From contig NC_081822.1 of NCBI RefSeq assembly GCF_030704535.1, positions 8,474,501-8,538,500 on the forward strand: a stretch of DNA of 64,000 nucleotides. Direction: 5' to 3'. Every line of letters begins with the position of its first letter. Position 1 is the stretch's first letter. The stretch is from Vitis vinifera (lineage: Eukaryota; Streptophyta; Magnoliopsida; Vitales; Vitaceae). The translations under genes were made by a program, and so were the position numbers. Of the stretch, positions 36,670-46,979 are shown piece by piece. Below the pieces are notes generated by a model. That model ran no database searches and had not been told where the DNA came from. It was given only the letters and a program-made list of their open reading frames with translations.

Positions 36670-37040
36670 TGAAGAATTTGAAGAAAAATATGAAGAATTT
36701 GAAAACAAAATATGGAGGAACACCTCAATTCATTCTGTGATACCTTCCTTTACAATGAATGAAAGCATAAATAAATAGCCTACGGATATGAGACAATTCC
36801 GGAATGGAATTTCCCTTACATGGAAAGTGAATAAACTCTTACATGGGAAGTGAATAAACTACTCTTACATGGAAAGTGAATAAACTACCTTGCTAGAATT
36901 ACTCCTAAATATATAAACTACTCTTACATGGAAAGTGAATAAACTACCTTGCTAGAATTACTCCTAAATCAATTATAATAAAGGCTGTACATTACACTAA
37001 TTAGGGAAGTAAACAGAGGATGCTGGCTAGATTTCCAACA
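36670..37040 (-). repeat. Copia-1 LTR (5' LTR in element orientation)
   Basis: 371 bp, about three differences from its partner. It is directly followed (minus strand) by the tRNA-iMet primer-binding site. Confidence 0.95.
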
Positions 37041-37295
37041 TTTTACCCCAATAGCGTAATGATGGGGAGCTCGCCCAGATTTAACAAGTATGGAATTGAG
37101 TTTGGATTAGGGAAAGGATTGGCAGTTCGGAGCGGTTACGCACACAAGTTCGATGGGAAAGTGTCATGTTACCCGGGACGTGAAGGAGGAGGAAGCATAG
37201 ATTTGGAGGTGTGCCTACCGCCAAACTAGATGAGTGCTCTTGAATCCAACCAGGAGTTCATGGAGGCTGTCTCTTTATTACCTCAGGTACTTTAG

Positions 37296-40200
37296 TTTTC
37301 ATATCTGTAATATGCAGAAACTAATATCGTAAACTTCATTAGAGTCTCTTTTTTTCTGTTTCTTGCTTGAATAAACACTTGTCTTTGTGCCAACGTCATT
37401 CATATATTGCAAATTCAGACAATATGACCGCCGCGTCGGGCTATAAGATAAGATACCGCTGTTGTACTACTTGACTGGTAAGAAAAAGCTTCCGTAAGAA
37501 CTGGAAGACTCTTGTATGTACGGTAACCCTCTCTTCCGCTACTGGTGGATTGTTGCACAGAAAGGCCGACAGAAGCAACCTTTCTTAGCGCTCTTTTCAA
37601 GCGCTTGGCTTCTGCTAGTGGCTGGCGGCAACATCACACCCCAAGACTCCAAGGCCATGAGAATCCATTCTTTTGAACTTTATTTGCTAGTTCTCATCTG
37701 CAATAGCACCATGAGGTTTGGCATATCACCTGTTCATTATTTATATCAACAGTCCACATTCATGGGAGAATGATTGCTCTTTTAGCATCGCATCCCTCGC
37801 TCAATTCGTTCAACAACAAACTAGTTACTTGCATTATTTGAATATTACCACGTACTTGAGTTGGTTGATGTTTTCCAGTCCACTATAAATTTGAGATGCA
37901 AAGGGAGTTTTCAAGGGAGTGAATGTACTCTTTCCCCTACAGGTTCTCATAATGCAGGAAAATTGGATAGGAGAGTATGATGTCCCCACTTGAAGACATT
38001 TCGTATATTTCAAAATTTTTATTTTAAGGCATCTAGATCATACAGGTTCCCAACGAAATAGTATTTCCATGGATGATCATACCATACCGTTTGAAGGAAA
38101 TGTAATCATTAAAACCAGGGGAAAAGTTACTTCAATGCCCAGTGACTTCTTTGTAAGAGACCTACTGGACATGGGCTACAATGCAAGTGGGGGCCTAAGA
38201 AAGACAACCAGAAAAAGCCTCGAGAAGACATGAAGTTAGCAGCTGATATTCAATCATCAGGATGCTTTAAAATTCGTGTCCTCTCAGAGCAAGAAGTTGT
38301 AGGCTTTAGCCACATGTTTAATACAGCTGAGCAATTCACAACCATTATGCTCCTTTATTTCTTTTTCTTCTTTTTTTTTTCTAGGAAAAAACAATAGAAA
38401 GGACAGGAAAATGCTGAAGATAGCTTCAGAAAGGAACAGATTTAAAGTAATTTTCAGCATTTTCTTTCCATTTCCATTCTTCTTCTAAGATTCAAAGGTG
38501 CACTACAGTCAGAACCAGATAACTAAAATCTCACCTTTGCAAAATGTAATATCTTGGCCATATTCTCCTGCATTATTAAAATGTGTCTCTACATGTTAGA
38601 ATAAAGAAACAGATTGGAAGCAAGGAAATCTACCAAGATGAAGCTGCACTGCATAGCTGGTTAAAACTTCAACGATGGCAAATCCCACCCTTAACTTTTA
38701 AAATACACTTGCTAGGCGCTTTTAATATATTCCTTTGCTCGCCTATAAAAAAAACCTTCAAAATATAGGGGCACCTACAAAAATTAACAAGACAAATTTG
38801 GAGGACATAAATGCTAACGGGTTGTGATTCATATAAGTTTGGTGGTAAAGAAAGTTGATAGTAAATTTAATAACGAAAATCTTGAACACAAGGGTGCTTG
38901 ATGAATGAGCAGATATCAGAGCACCAATTACTTAGCCGTGTTGCAAATCACTTCAAAAAACGCTGAGGGGGAATCTGCCAATAATTACATGATCGTGCTG
39001 ACTGATGAGGTGAACCCAAGCGTATGACAAAATGTTTTGCCAGAGGGCCCAAAAGATATCGTGGAATCAAATACTATATAGTCAGCAATTAAGAAAATCA
39101 TCTCCTCTCTCGAGGACATTTTCTCCTTTTTGGCCGTGTATATATATATGATTTGTATTTTTTGCGCTCTTAATTTAAAGGTTACTTTCATGAAAGATAT
39201 TTATACTATTAAAAGACAGTATTTGGGTACTATTTATTGAAAAATGCCTCAAATTCCTAATCTGTATAAATTCTTTTTATAAAGAATATCATACAAAATA
39301 TTTCGAAAATTGATATGTAATTATAATGTTAGATTTTTTTTATAAAATAAGAAACGTTATTAAAAATATCTTATAAATATTCCATCTCAGAAAAAAGTTA
39401 TGACTATCAGAACAAGTTCATCTAATTTTTATGATATGATGGAATGATTATCTTTTATTTGTTGATGTAGGTATAGTTTGTTGAACTATGTTAAAACTTC
39501 ATATACCTTTGTATATTTTTTTATCTTTACATTTTTGAACTAACATTGTTTGCATTACAATTTTTACTAATACAACAAACTAACATCATAACTCATATTG
39601 AAGATTTCTAGAAGAGTTAAAAGACAACATAACACATAAAATGATGACAAAAGAAATTTTAGAAAATTTTAGTTTAAGGTGGAGTTTTTCTTTCATTGGG
39701 ATGTGACACTATGTATCATATAAAGAGACGAATTATTGAATTAATGAAATTTCATTCAATGTGGAAATTATTGGATATTGTCTTAAATTGCTCATTAGTA
39801 TAGAATCAATTTTTAAAGAATAATATATAAAATATTTGTTTTTGTAATATTTGGATTTTCTTATAAAATAAAAAAAGTTATTAAAAATATTTTCATAAAT
39901 ATTTTAGCTCTAGGAAATGTTATAAGATATAGATGAAGACTAATATGTGGTGAATAGCCATATAATAAAGAATGGGTGGGAATCAATAGTCATGTCTAGT
40001 TTTTGACCTCTAATATTTTCTATGATATAATGATTAAAATTGTAAACTGTTTTATTTTTATAAAGCTTTCGCTAGCATAACACTACTTCTGACCTAAAAA
40101 ATGTAGAAAATTCTAATTATTTATATTTAAACATAATAAGTTAGGATTTTATAAACTCAAATGGCTCTTTTATGTATATCTTTTTTCAAAATTATATCAA

Positions 40201-40628
40201 AACATGCTTGAACAGTTTTAAGTGCTTGGAATTATCAAAGATGTGAGGGATCAATTGTAATGAGTTATTTAAATGATATATTATGAATTCAAAAAAAAAA
40301 AAACTTTAGGAGTCAAGATACCTAAAACTTAGCTAAAGGGGACTGGTAGAGTATTTTATGGAAGCAAGATTCTCAAGCCTCATACTCTTTTTTAAAAAAT
40401 GAAAATATCTTCTCTTTTATTTCTCCTTATAATCTTTGGAAAAGAAAACCCCTCCATATTCCTCTTTAATGTTGTGGAAAAGAAACTAAAATAAGTAAGC
40501 ATATGACAATGTTTATACTTCAAATATTTTTAATATAAATATTTTTTCTACTAATATTTTTAGGAAAATCATTTATCATTTATTAAATGTTTTCTTAAAA
40601 AGTGCTAACTATAAGTTAATTTTTCATA
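37296..40628. other. BAHD-B 3' flank up to the duplication seam
   Basis: AT-rich non-coding DNA matching 59098-62434. From ~37490 to ~40245 I see essentially no differences between the copies; the last ~380 bp carry about a dozen. One minisatellite unit lies near 38189-38270. No gene recognised. Confidence 0.75.
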
Positions 40629-41053
40629 GCTGGAGCATGAGATGGCAGCTAAAGTGACAGGCATGCTTCTGGAGATGGACCAGACTGAGGTTTTGCATCT
40701 GCTCGAGTCGCCAGAGGCTTTGAAGTCCAAGGTTGCGGAGGCCATGGACGTCCTGAGGAATGTTGCTCAGCAGCAGGCTAACAGCCCAACCGAACAACTA
40801 GCCTCACTGTCCCTAAATGACAGCCTTGTTCCCTGAGTGTGTTGGGTGGAACTTAAATGTGGTTCCAGCAGTTTAAATTAAGTTTCTCTGCTAGTGAAGG
40901 CTCTAGATTTCATTTGATATGGAGTTACATTAGCCATAGGATTCTGAAGTTTGAAACATATTGTGTGTGTTGGTTTTTGGTGATGAAGTTTAGGATGCTA
41001 TACATTCTATGTTCTGGTGTTGACGATCGAGTGTTCGATTGAGTTGCTTGCAT
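40629..41053 (+). pseudogene. PABP exon 9 truncated copy and 3' UTR
   Basis: Coding match 40629-40836 ([18 protein letters not shown]... to [10 protein letters not shown] and TGA), lacking the first ~11 codons and the splice acceptor of exon 9, which lie outside the duplicated block. It is identical in protein to the true exon 9 over the overlap. The 3' UTR is interrupted by the hAT-like element and resumes at 42326. Confidence 0.92.
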
Positions 41054-42317
41054 CATGGTTCAAAGTCGCGGTATCGGTCATTGACTCGGAGGGTCCCGAG
41101 GCATATCGGTCTCGGTGTATCGGTTTGGTATCGGACGATACGTAAAATAAGCTAATTAGAAAATTCAAAAAATTATAAAAATATTATGTAAATCATCAGA
41201 AAAATATATACAATTAAATAAATTAATAAAATAAAATTGTATTATATTTAACATTATTTAAATAGTTATAAAAGTATTTGCTCAAAGTTATTTATAATAA
41301 TACTAATAAAAATAAATATATCGGTCTCGAAATCAACTTGAAGTCAACTATAATCAATATGATCTTTAGAGGTAAGATCTACAGACGGGGTGCATAAATA
41401 AATTTTTTTTTTATCAATTTAGACTAATACATCAACATAATTATTATTTTAAGCAATTACTTAAATTATTAACCTCCTTCTGAGGTAATATTAATACATT
41501 ATTTCTTTAAACAAATTTTAATTTAATTTTTTTATATATAATTAATTTTAATTATATTTGATTTTTTTTTATATATATTTTTATAAAAAATCATGCATGA
41601 AAATTTTATTTTTCTTAATATATTTTTGAAGAAATCATTTTTTTTCCATAAGCTTAAAACACCAAATTTTTATTTTTTTATTTTTTTATACAGAAATACA
41701 TGGACCACAGGCTTTTATGAATTGAACTTGGGCTGGGCCTAATCTGGTGGGCTGAACCCGTAAAAATATGTCATGGTGCTGAGCCACATAGGATCAAAAC
41801 CTATCTTCTCCTATCTTCCCTCCACTGAAAGCAGAGAGTGCGATCTGCAGAGAGTGTGATCTGTAGAGAGTGAAACCGCCATGGCCATCTCTCTCTTCTC
41901 CTATCTTGCCCTCCACCGTGGACGCTCACGACGTTGGTTCTGCCGGTGGTGCCATCAAATCCTATTTTCTTCACTGCACAAAGCTCTTCTCTGCTCCCAA
42001 ACTCGGAATGAAGGTTGTTTAGCCGGCGTTCAGTCACCGTTGCGGCACCAGCAGCGCACCAAAGATGAAAAATCTTCACTCCTGATGTCTCTAAAAATGT
42101 TGATTCTTGTTGTGATGGGTTTCAGAATCTGTTAGATTTTTTTTTTTTCCGAGTCGACCGAGTTAACTCGGGATATCGGTCGAGTCATCCGAGTCCAACC
42201 GATTCAAAGCCGAGTTTAGGTATAAATTGTATCTGGTATCGGACTCGTCGCGGTCGGCGTCGAGGCGGATACGACTCGGCCGAGTCGTACCGGACTCGAC
42301 CGATATTTTGAACCCTG
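41054..42317. mobile_element. Non-autonomous hAT-like DNA transposon (1264 bp)
   Basis: Flanked by a perfect 8-bp target duplication GCTTGCAT (41046-41053 and 42318-42325). The empty site is preserved in copy 1 near 24160-24180. Termini are short inverted repeats: CATGGTTCAAAG at the left and the complement of CAGGGTTCAAAA at the right. Subterminal GAGTC and TATCGGTC motifs recur on both sides. An 8-bp duplication with CA...TG ends is typical of hAT. There is no transposase frame. An ORF at 41881-42135 (84 aa, starting MAISLFSYLALHRGRSRRW) could be captured host sequence, but I do not recognise it. Confidence 0.85.
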
Positions 42318-42325
42318 GCTTGCAT

Positions 42326-43941
42326 ATTCCAAACCACAGAATTCTGACGTTAAATAGATACTATGTTTGATTTTGTGATTAAATTTTGGACTTAGACATT
42401 GCTATAGTTTTGGTGTTGATCATGGCATTTTCTACGGAGTTTCTTGCACTATTTCAAGTATCATGTCTTTCTCTTGCTTACATGTGCTTGACTCTAGCCT
42501 TAATCTAAAATATTTCTTACCAATTCATACGATGTGCCTCACCTAACTGATTTTGTATATCTTCTCTTCTCATTTGCTCTGCGTCTGCTTTCTTTAGCTG
42601 ATTTGATACGACCGTCCTGAGTTGCACCCTCAGAAGTCAAAAGCATGGTGGCTGAGAGATAATAAATTTTGAGAGCATTGATGGACCATGTGAATTGAAG
42701 GGGACCCAAGCCTCAGGGGTCTTGCTGCATAAGTCGAAGTGCAATAGGATGCTACGAATCCTTAAAACTAGATGTTTTCTTTTTGGTGTGTTCCTATTTC
42801 GTTTGGTATTGGGGATGATTAACTCAGGGCCCATATTTCACAAATTAAAATAGAATTTGTTTTAATAGTTTATTTTAGGAAGAGCACCCTTTAAATTAGA
42901 ACAGTGTGCTCGCTTGTATCATGGACCTAGTTGTATTTCTTCCTCACGGTATTAACGACTGCACACATTAATCGCTCTCACGTTGATGATAGGCCATGTG
43001 CCCCGTTATCAATCCACAAGACAAGTTCAAACATATTCAATTTCCATTTCCATGATCCTAATTGGAATATTTCGCAGCAGGTGGCCTAAGAGGCCTAGTG
43101 TGAAAGTTGTAAAAAAAAAGGACGAAGTATCCTAATGGACTACAATGATCAGGATAGAAAATCCTCATTTAGCTTTAGGCCGACGTGGCCCCCAACGGCA
43201 CCACGTTTTCAAAGCATTACAAGAAACGTACAACCTTCAAAATCTTTCACCTAGATTTTAAACGACGGCTACATTTCATCTTCAGAAACCCAAGTTTGAA
43301 TTTTCATTCAGTTCAATATTCCACTAGGTTAACATAATCAGAATCCTTAAAAGAAGAGCCAATGTCGAGGTTATTACTAAGCAAGCAGGTTCTTCGTTTA
43401 AGTCTATTTAATTTATTTCCCCCATATGCAAGCGCCCGAGTATAGAAAAGGCTTTGAGCAATTACGTGTACGTTTAATTCAGTATTGTAACCACAAGCAC
43501 CCACCCGGCAATGGTTCAATTCAGTTCTGTAACCACCAGCTCCCACCAACTTTCGGTGGACTCTTCAAAGGAAGCGGCGTGAAGAAAGTTGAGAAATTTC
43601 TCACGCAATTCGGTTTATTTATTTATTTTTCTGTTGTCACGGTGCACCGTTGAATTGAATCATACAGCAATTCATTAAGTGGGTGACGTCATGCTTGACA
43701 TCCATCCTCCAGTTTTGGCTCATCCTCCAAACACCTTTTAAAAGAATGGGTCCATCTATGGCCTTTGAGTTAGGGTTGAATTGCCAGCCCTAATTTTTGG
43801 AAAACGGGTTTAGAATCATAATAGTTATTATTATTACAATCTAATCTCACATCATTCTTTTCATATTTTGACTGGATCTAGTCTTTTCCAGGCAACTGGG
43901 AGGACAATCATTTAAAGAATTGAGATGCTCATCTGCAGCTT
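42326..43941. other. Copied PABP 3' flank and BAHD-C upstream region
   Basis: Non-coding, matching 24175-25799 with scattered substitutions and a small deletion near 43156. It carries no gene of its own. Confidence 0.75.
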
Positions 43942-43948
43942 TATAAAT
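43942..43948 (+). promoter_or_regulatory. TATA box of BAHD-C
   Basis: TATAAAT, 91 bp before the ATG, identical in spacing to BAHD-A. Confidence 0.65.
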
Positions 43949-44032
43949 CACAGCAGCCCATTAAGAATGGTAGGGAGAAGCTGAAGATAAGCTATTGGCT
44001 TCCCTGAACAGAGGAGACTCCTCGGTGGTCTA

Positions 44033-45397
44033 ATGGCAACTCCGACTGTTCGGCTCATCTCAGAATGCTTTATCAAACCAAAGTTCACTTCAGAAGAGAC
44101 CAAGGAGCCCTGTTACCTCACACCATGGGACCTTGCCATGCTCTCCGTCAATTATATCCAAAAGGGCCTTCTCTTTAGCAAACCACCTGATGTGGATGAT
44201 CCACAAAACTTCATGGCAACTCTCTTGGACAGGCTCAAGGATTCCCTCGCTCTCACACTCGACCATTTCTACCCACTTGCAGGCCGCCTTGCAACAAAGA
44301 AGGAGGACAGTCCACCCTCTTATGTGGTCTTTGTAGATTGTAACAACAGTCCCGGAGCGAAATTCATCCACGCAGCTGCAGACATGACAATATCTGATAT
44401 CCTTTCACCAATTTATGTACCCCAAGTTATCCAATCATTCTTTGATCATGATAGGGTGATTAACCACGATGGTCACACCTTGTCTTTGCTATCAATTCAA
44501 GTCACAGAGCTTGTGGACGGCATCTTCATTGGATGTTCCATAAATCACAGCATGGTTGATGGAACCTCTTTCTGGCATTTCTTCAACGCATGGTCTGAGG
44601 TATTCACTGCACAGGAGAAGAATAGTTCCATAACACTGTCACGCCCACCCATCCTCAAGCGCTGGTTTCCTGATGGCTATGGTCCAATTATCAACCTTCC
44701 TTTCACTCACCATGATGAGTTCATCAGCAGATTGGAAGCACCCGTACTCAGAGAGAGAATTTTCCACTTCTCATCAGAATCAATAGCAAAGCTCAAAGCA
44801 AAGGCAAATGCACAGTGCAACAGCAACAAAATCTCCTCTTTCCAGGCATTGTCCGCACTTGTCTGGAGGTCCATAACACGAGCGCGCTGTTTCCCACATG
44901 AGCAGGTAACCAGTTGCAGGCTGGCCATCGGTAACAGAACAAGATTGGACCCGCCCTTGCCGGAGAACTACTTTGGGAACTCAATTCAAACGGTGAGAGG
45001 CATTGCCACTGCTGGTGAACTGCTTGAACATGATCTTGGGTGGGCAGCCTGGCTCTTGCACCAGGCTGTGGTCGGTCACACTGACAAAGCTGTGCGTGGC
45101 TGGCTTGAGTCATGGTTTCAATCCCACTTTATTTATCAGTTAGGCCTGTTTTTTGACCCCAATAGCGTAATGATGGGGAGCTCGCCCAGATTTAACAAGT
45201 ATGGAATTGAGTTTGGACTAGGGAAAGGATTGGCAGTTCGGAGCGGTTACGCACACAAGTTCGATGGGACAGTGTCATGTTACCCGGGACGTGAAGGAGG
45301 AGGAAGCATAGATTTGGAGGTGTGCCTACCGCCAAACTCGATGAGTGCTCTTGAATCCAACCAGGAGTTCATGGAGGCTGTCTCTTTGTCCCCTTAG
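44033..45397 (+). CDS. BAHD acyltransferase C, intronless, 454 aa
   Basis: The copy-2 counterpart of BAHD-A, 454 aa, intact. HSMVD at 172-176 and EFGLG at 393-397 are both kept. Differences from A are S199, L234, T303 and T413, none in the catalytic motif. L234 (RLEAP) replaces a phenylalanine shared by A and D, and T413 (FDGTV) a lysine shared by A, B and D, so these two are C-specific. Promoter and TATA are conserved with A. Likely the same enzyme activity as A, with dosage rather than function as the main effect. Substrate unknown. Confidence 0.9.
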   Translation: MATPTVRLISECFIKPKFTSEETKEPCYLTPWDLAMLSVNYIQKGLLFSKPPDVDDPQNFMATLLDRLKDSLALTLDHFYPLAGRLATKKEDSPPSYVVFVDCNNSPGAKFIHAAADMTISDILSPIYVPQVIQSFFDHDRVINHDGHTLSLLSIQVTELVDGIFIGCSINHSMVDGTSFWHFFNAWSEVFTAQEKNSSITLSRPPILKRWFPDGYGPIINLPFTHHDEFISRLEAPVLRERIFHFSSESIAKLKAKANAQCNSNKISSFQALSALVWRSITRARCFPHEQVTSCRLAIGNRTRLDPPLPENYFGNSIQTVRGIATAGELLEHDLGWAAWLLHQAVVGHTDKAVRGWLESWFQSHFIYQLGLFFDPNSVMMGSSPRFNKYGIEFGLGKGLAVRSGYAHKFDGTVSCYPGREGGGSIDLEVCLPPNSMSALESNQEFMEAVSLSP

Positions 45398-46373
45398 GTA
45401 CTTAGTTTTCACATATGTAATCTGCATAAACTAATGATGTAAACTTCATTAGTCTCTGTTTTTCTGTTTCTTCCTTGAATAAGCACTTGTCTATGTACGG
45501 ACGTCCTTCATATATTGCAAATTCAGATAATATGATGTGATATCGAGGCAAAGTAATTATAAAGCAAATGTTAAGTTGTTATGTCAAGCTACCAAACAGT
45601 TCCACATCATATCTGCTAAACCTAATATAAGACTATATGCCCCCTCCACGCACAACAAAGATAGGACTTTATAGAAGGATGGTCAGCTTATCTTATGGAA
45701 GGTCAAAGCTCGACTTATTTAATGGTTATTCAATTCACTTCATCTGTAAACATGGACATTTCGGACTAGATGCCAGCCACTCTAATAATTGAGCAATGAA
45801 CTCCAGTTTCCAGCTGCAGATTTCAGTACTCCATATTTAACTAGCAAGAATATTATTGATTGATTTAAGCTTTCCCTCCTGCAAAATTAGCATACAACAG
45901 ATACGCGGTGAAGAGCTGTTAACAGCTTCATCACACCCCAAGAGTCAAAGGCCATGAGAACCCAATTTTTTGGACTTTATTTGCTAGTTCTCATCAACCA
46001 TAGGCTATAGCACCATGAGGGACTTTATTTGGAATTTGGTAGTAGGAGCAAAATTCAAACGGAGAAAAAAAATAATCAGATTATAGAATGAAATTGACTA
46101 CTTACATCATCAACATTGAGAGGCTCCTTGAGATGTCACACCATCTGCAGAGTGGTTTAACAAACAGAATCCTAGCTTTCTCATTTTGGTGGTCTGTGAA
46201 GTACCTAGCTCCCGTTATAACAGTCCAGGTAACATATCACTAAACTCATGCTTTTATGTGGAAAAAACTATTAAATAAGTTAGTAGTACTTGCATCCAAA
46301 AATATAAAGACCTGAGATCAGACCTTGGGAGTTGTAACCTCATTAAACTGCACATGCGCCTATGGGAAAGAAA
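45398..46373. other. BAHD-C 3' flank
   Basis: About 970 bp that appear identical to 27256-28230. It ends at the Copia-2 insertion. No gene. Confidence 0.75.
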
Positions 46374-46979
46374 TGTTACCATCCAATAAAGAAGAATACC
46401 CTGATTTCATATATACTGGAATAGTTAACTGGGTGAATACCCTAACTACATATGTACTGGAATATTTAATAGGGTGAATACTCTAACTACATATGTACTG
46501 AAATATTTAACAAGGTGAATACCCTAATTTATATATACACTGGAATCTCCTGATTAAAAACAATGAGTAGAAAAATAATAGCGGAAGCATACCTGAATCC
46601 ATTGAAGGAGAAACCTTATAGAAAAAAAAAAACCCTTTGAGATGGTCTTCCAATTCTAGCCACTAGATTCTGTGTCAATTTCTCTCTGAGAGGATTTTCA
46701 GAAATTGGAATGCGTAGTCGTAGAATGGGGACCATAACCCTATTTATAAACTGCTAGGGCAGTTTTAACTTTATCACAATTATATTTCTGCCCCTCATAG
46801 AAATAATAATTGTCTAATGGTATCTACACAATAATCTCATGACAATTATACCCTTAAGCCAATTAATTAATTATTAATTAGATCACTATATTTAGGCTTA
46901 ATTAAATGATAGCACACACATTTTAATTATTTGCATGTGTGGCCCAAATTATAGATTAATTACAAAAATTAATCTAACA
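46374..46979 (-). repeat. Copia-2 LTR (3' LTR in element orientation), 606 bp
   Basis: Contains a ~42-bp internal tandem repeat based on GGTGAATACCCTAACTACAT; this LTR has one unit fewer than its partner. Confidence 0.95.

Larger units (their letters stand above)
32669..37040 (-). mobile_element. Ty1/Copia LTR retrotransposon inserted in BAHD-B (4372 bp)
   Basis: Two 371-bp LTRs (TGAAG...CAACA) and a 5-bp target duplication TTTTA on each side. Read on the minus strand: LTR, a tRNA-iMet primer-binding site (TGGTATCAGAGCAGG, 36655-36669), aspartic protease region (DSGASDHM), integrase, reverse transcriptase (YVDDIIL), RNase H, then a polypurine tract (33040-33055) and the second LTR. The internal region is short for a Copia element and it looks broken, with about three breaks. 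The LTRs differ at about three of 371 positions, so it is young. The matching site in D is empty, so it inserted after the segmental duplication or was lost from D. Confidence 0.95.
31546..37295 (+). pseudogene. BAHD acyltransferase B, disrupted host gene
   Basis: Same family as A, C and D; closest to D. Coding pieces are 31546-32668 and 37046-37295, split by a Copia insertion at the codon for Phe374. Host-gene lesions: a net one-base loss near 31701 shifts the frame after LLFSKPP; the HXXXD aspartate is changed to tyrosine (codon 32070-32072, HSMVY); and TAG at 37227-37229 truncates the last exon piece. Each alone would impair the enzyme, so it is a pseudogene. D has none of them. The accumulation of about 17 differences from D, against about six between A and C, fits relaxed constraint. 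Confidence 0.93.
23755..40628. repeat. Segmental duplication, copy 1 (16.9 kb)
   Basis: Begins inside PABP exon 9 at GCTGGAGCATGAG and ends where PABP exon 9 sequence restarts at 40629. It contains the true PABP 3' end, BAHD-A, a BAHD/PABP chimeric scrap and BAHD-B. Removing the Copia element and its target duplication (4377 bp) leaves about 12.5 kb, close to copy 2 after its extra segments are removed. Direct tandem orientation. Confidence 0.93.

Noticed and set aside
38583-39191. 61- and 68-aa frames in the B and D 3' flanks
   Set aside because: Identical in both copies because of the recent duplication or conversion; AT-rich and without motifs.
41881-42135. 84-aa frame inside the hAT-like element as a real gene
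   Set aside because: Starts in a plausible context but has no recognised domain; noted only as possible captured sequence.
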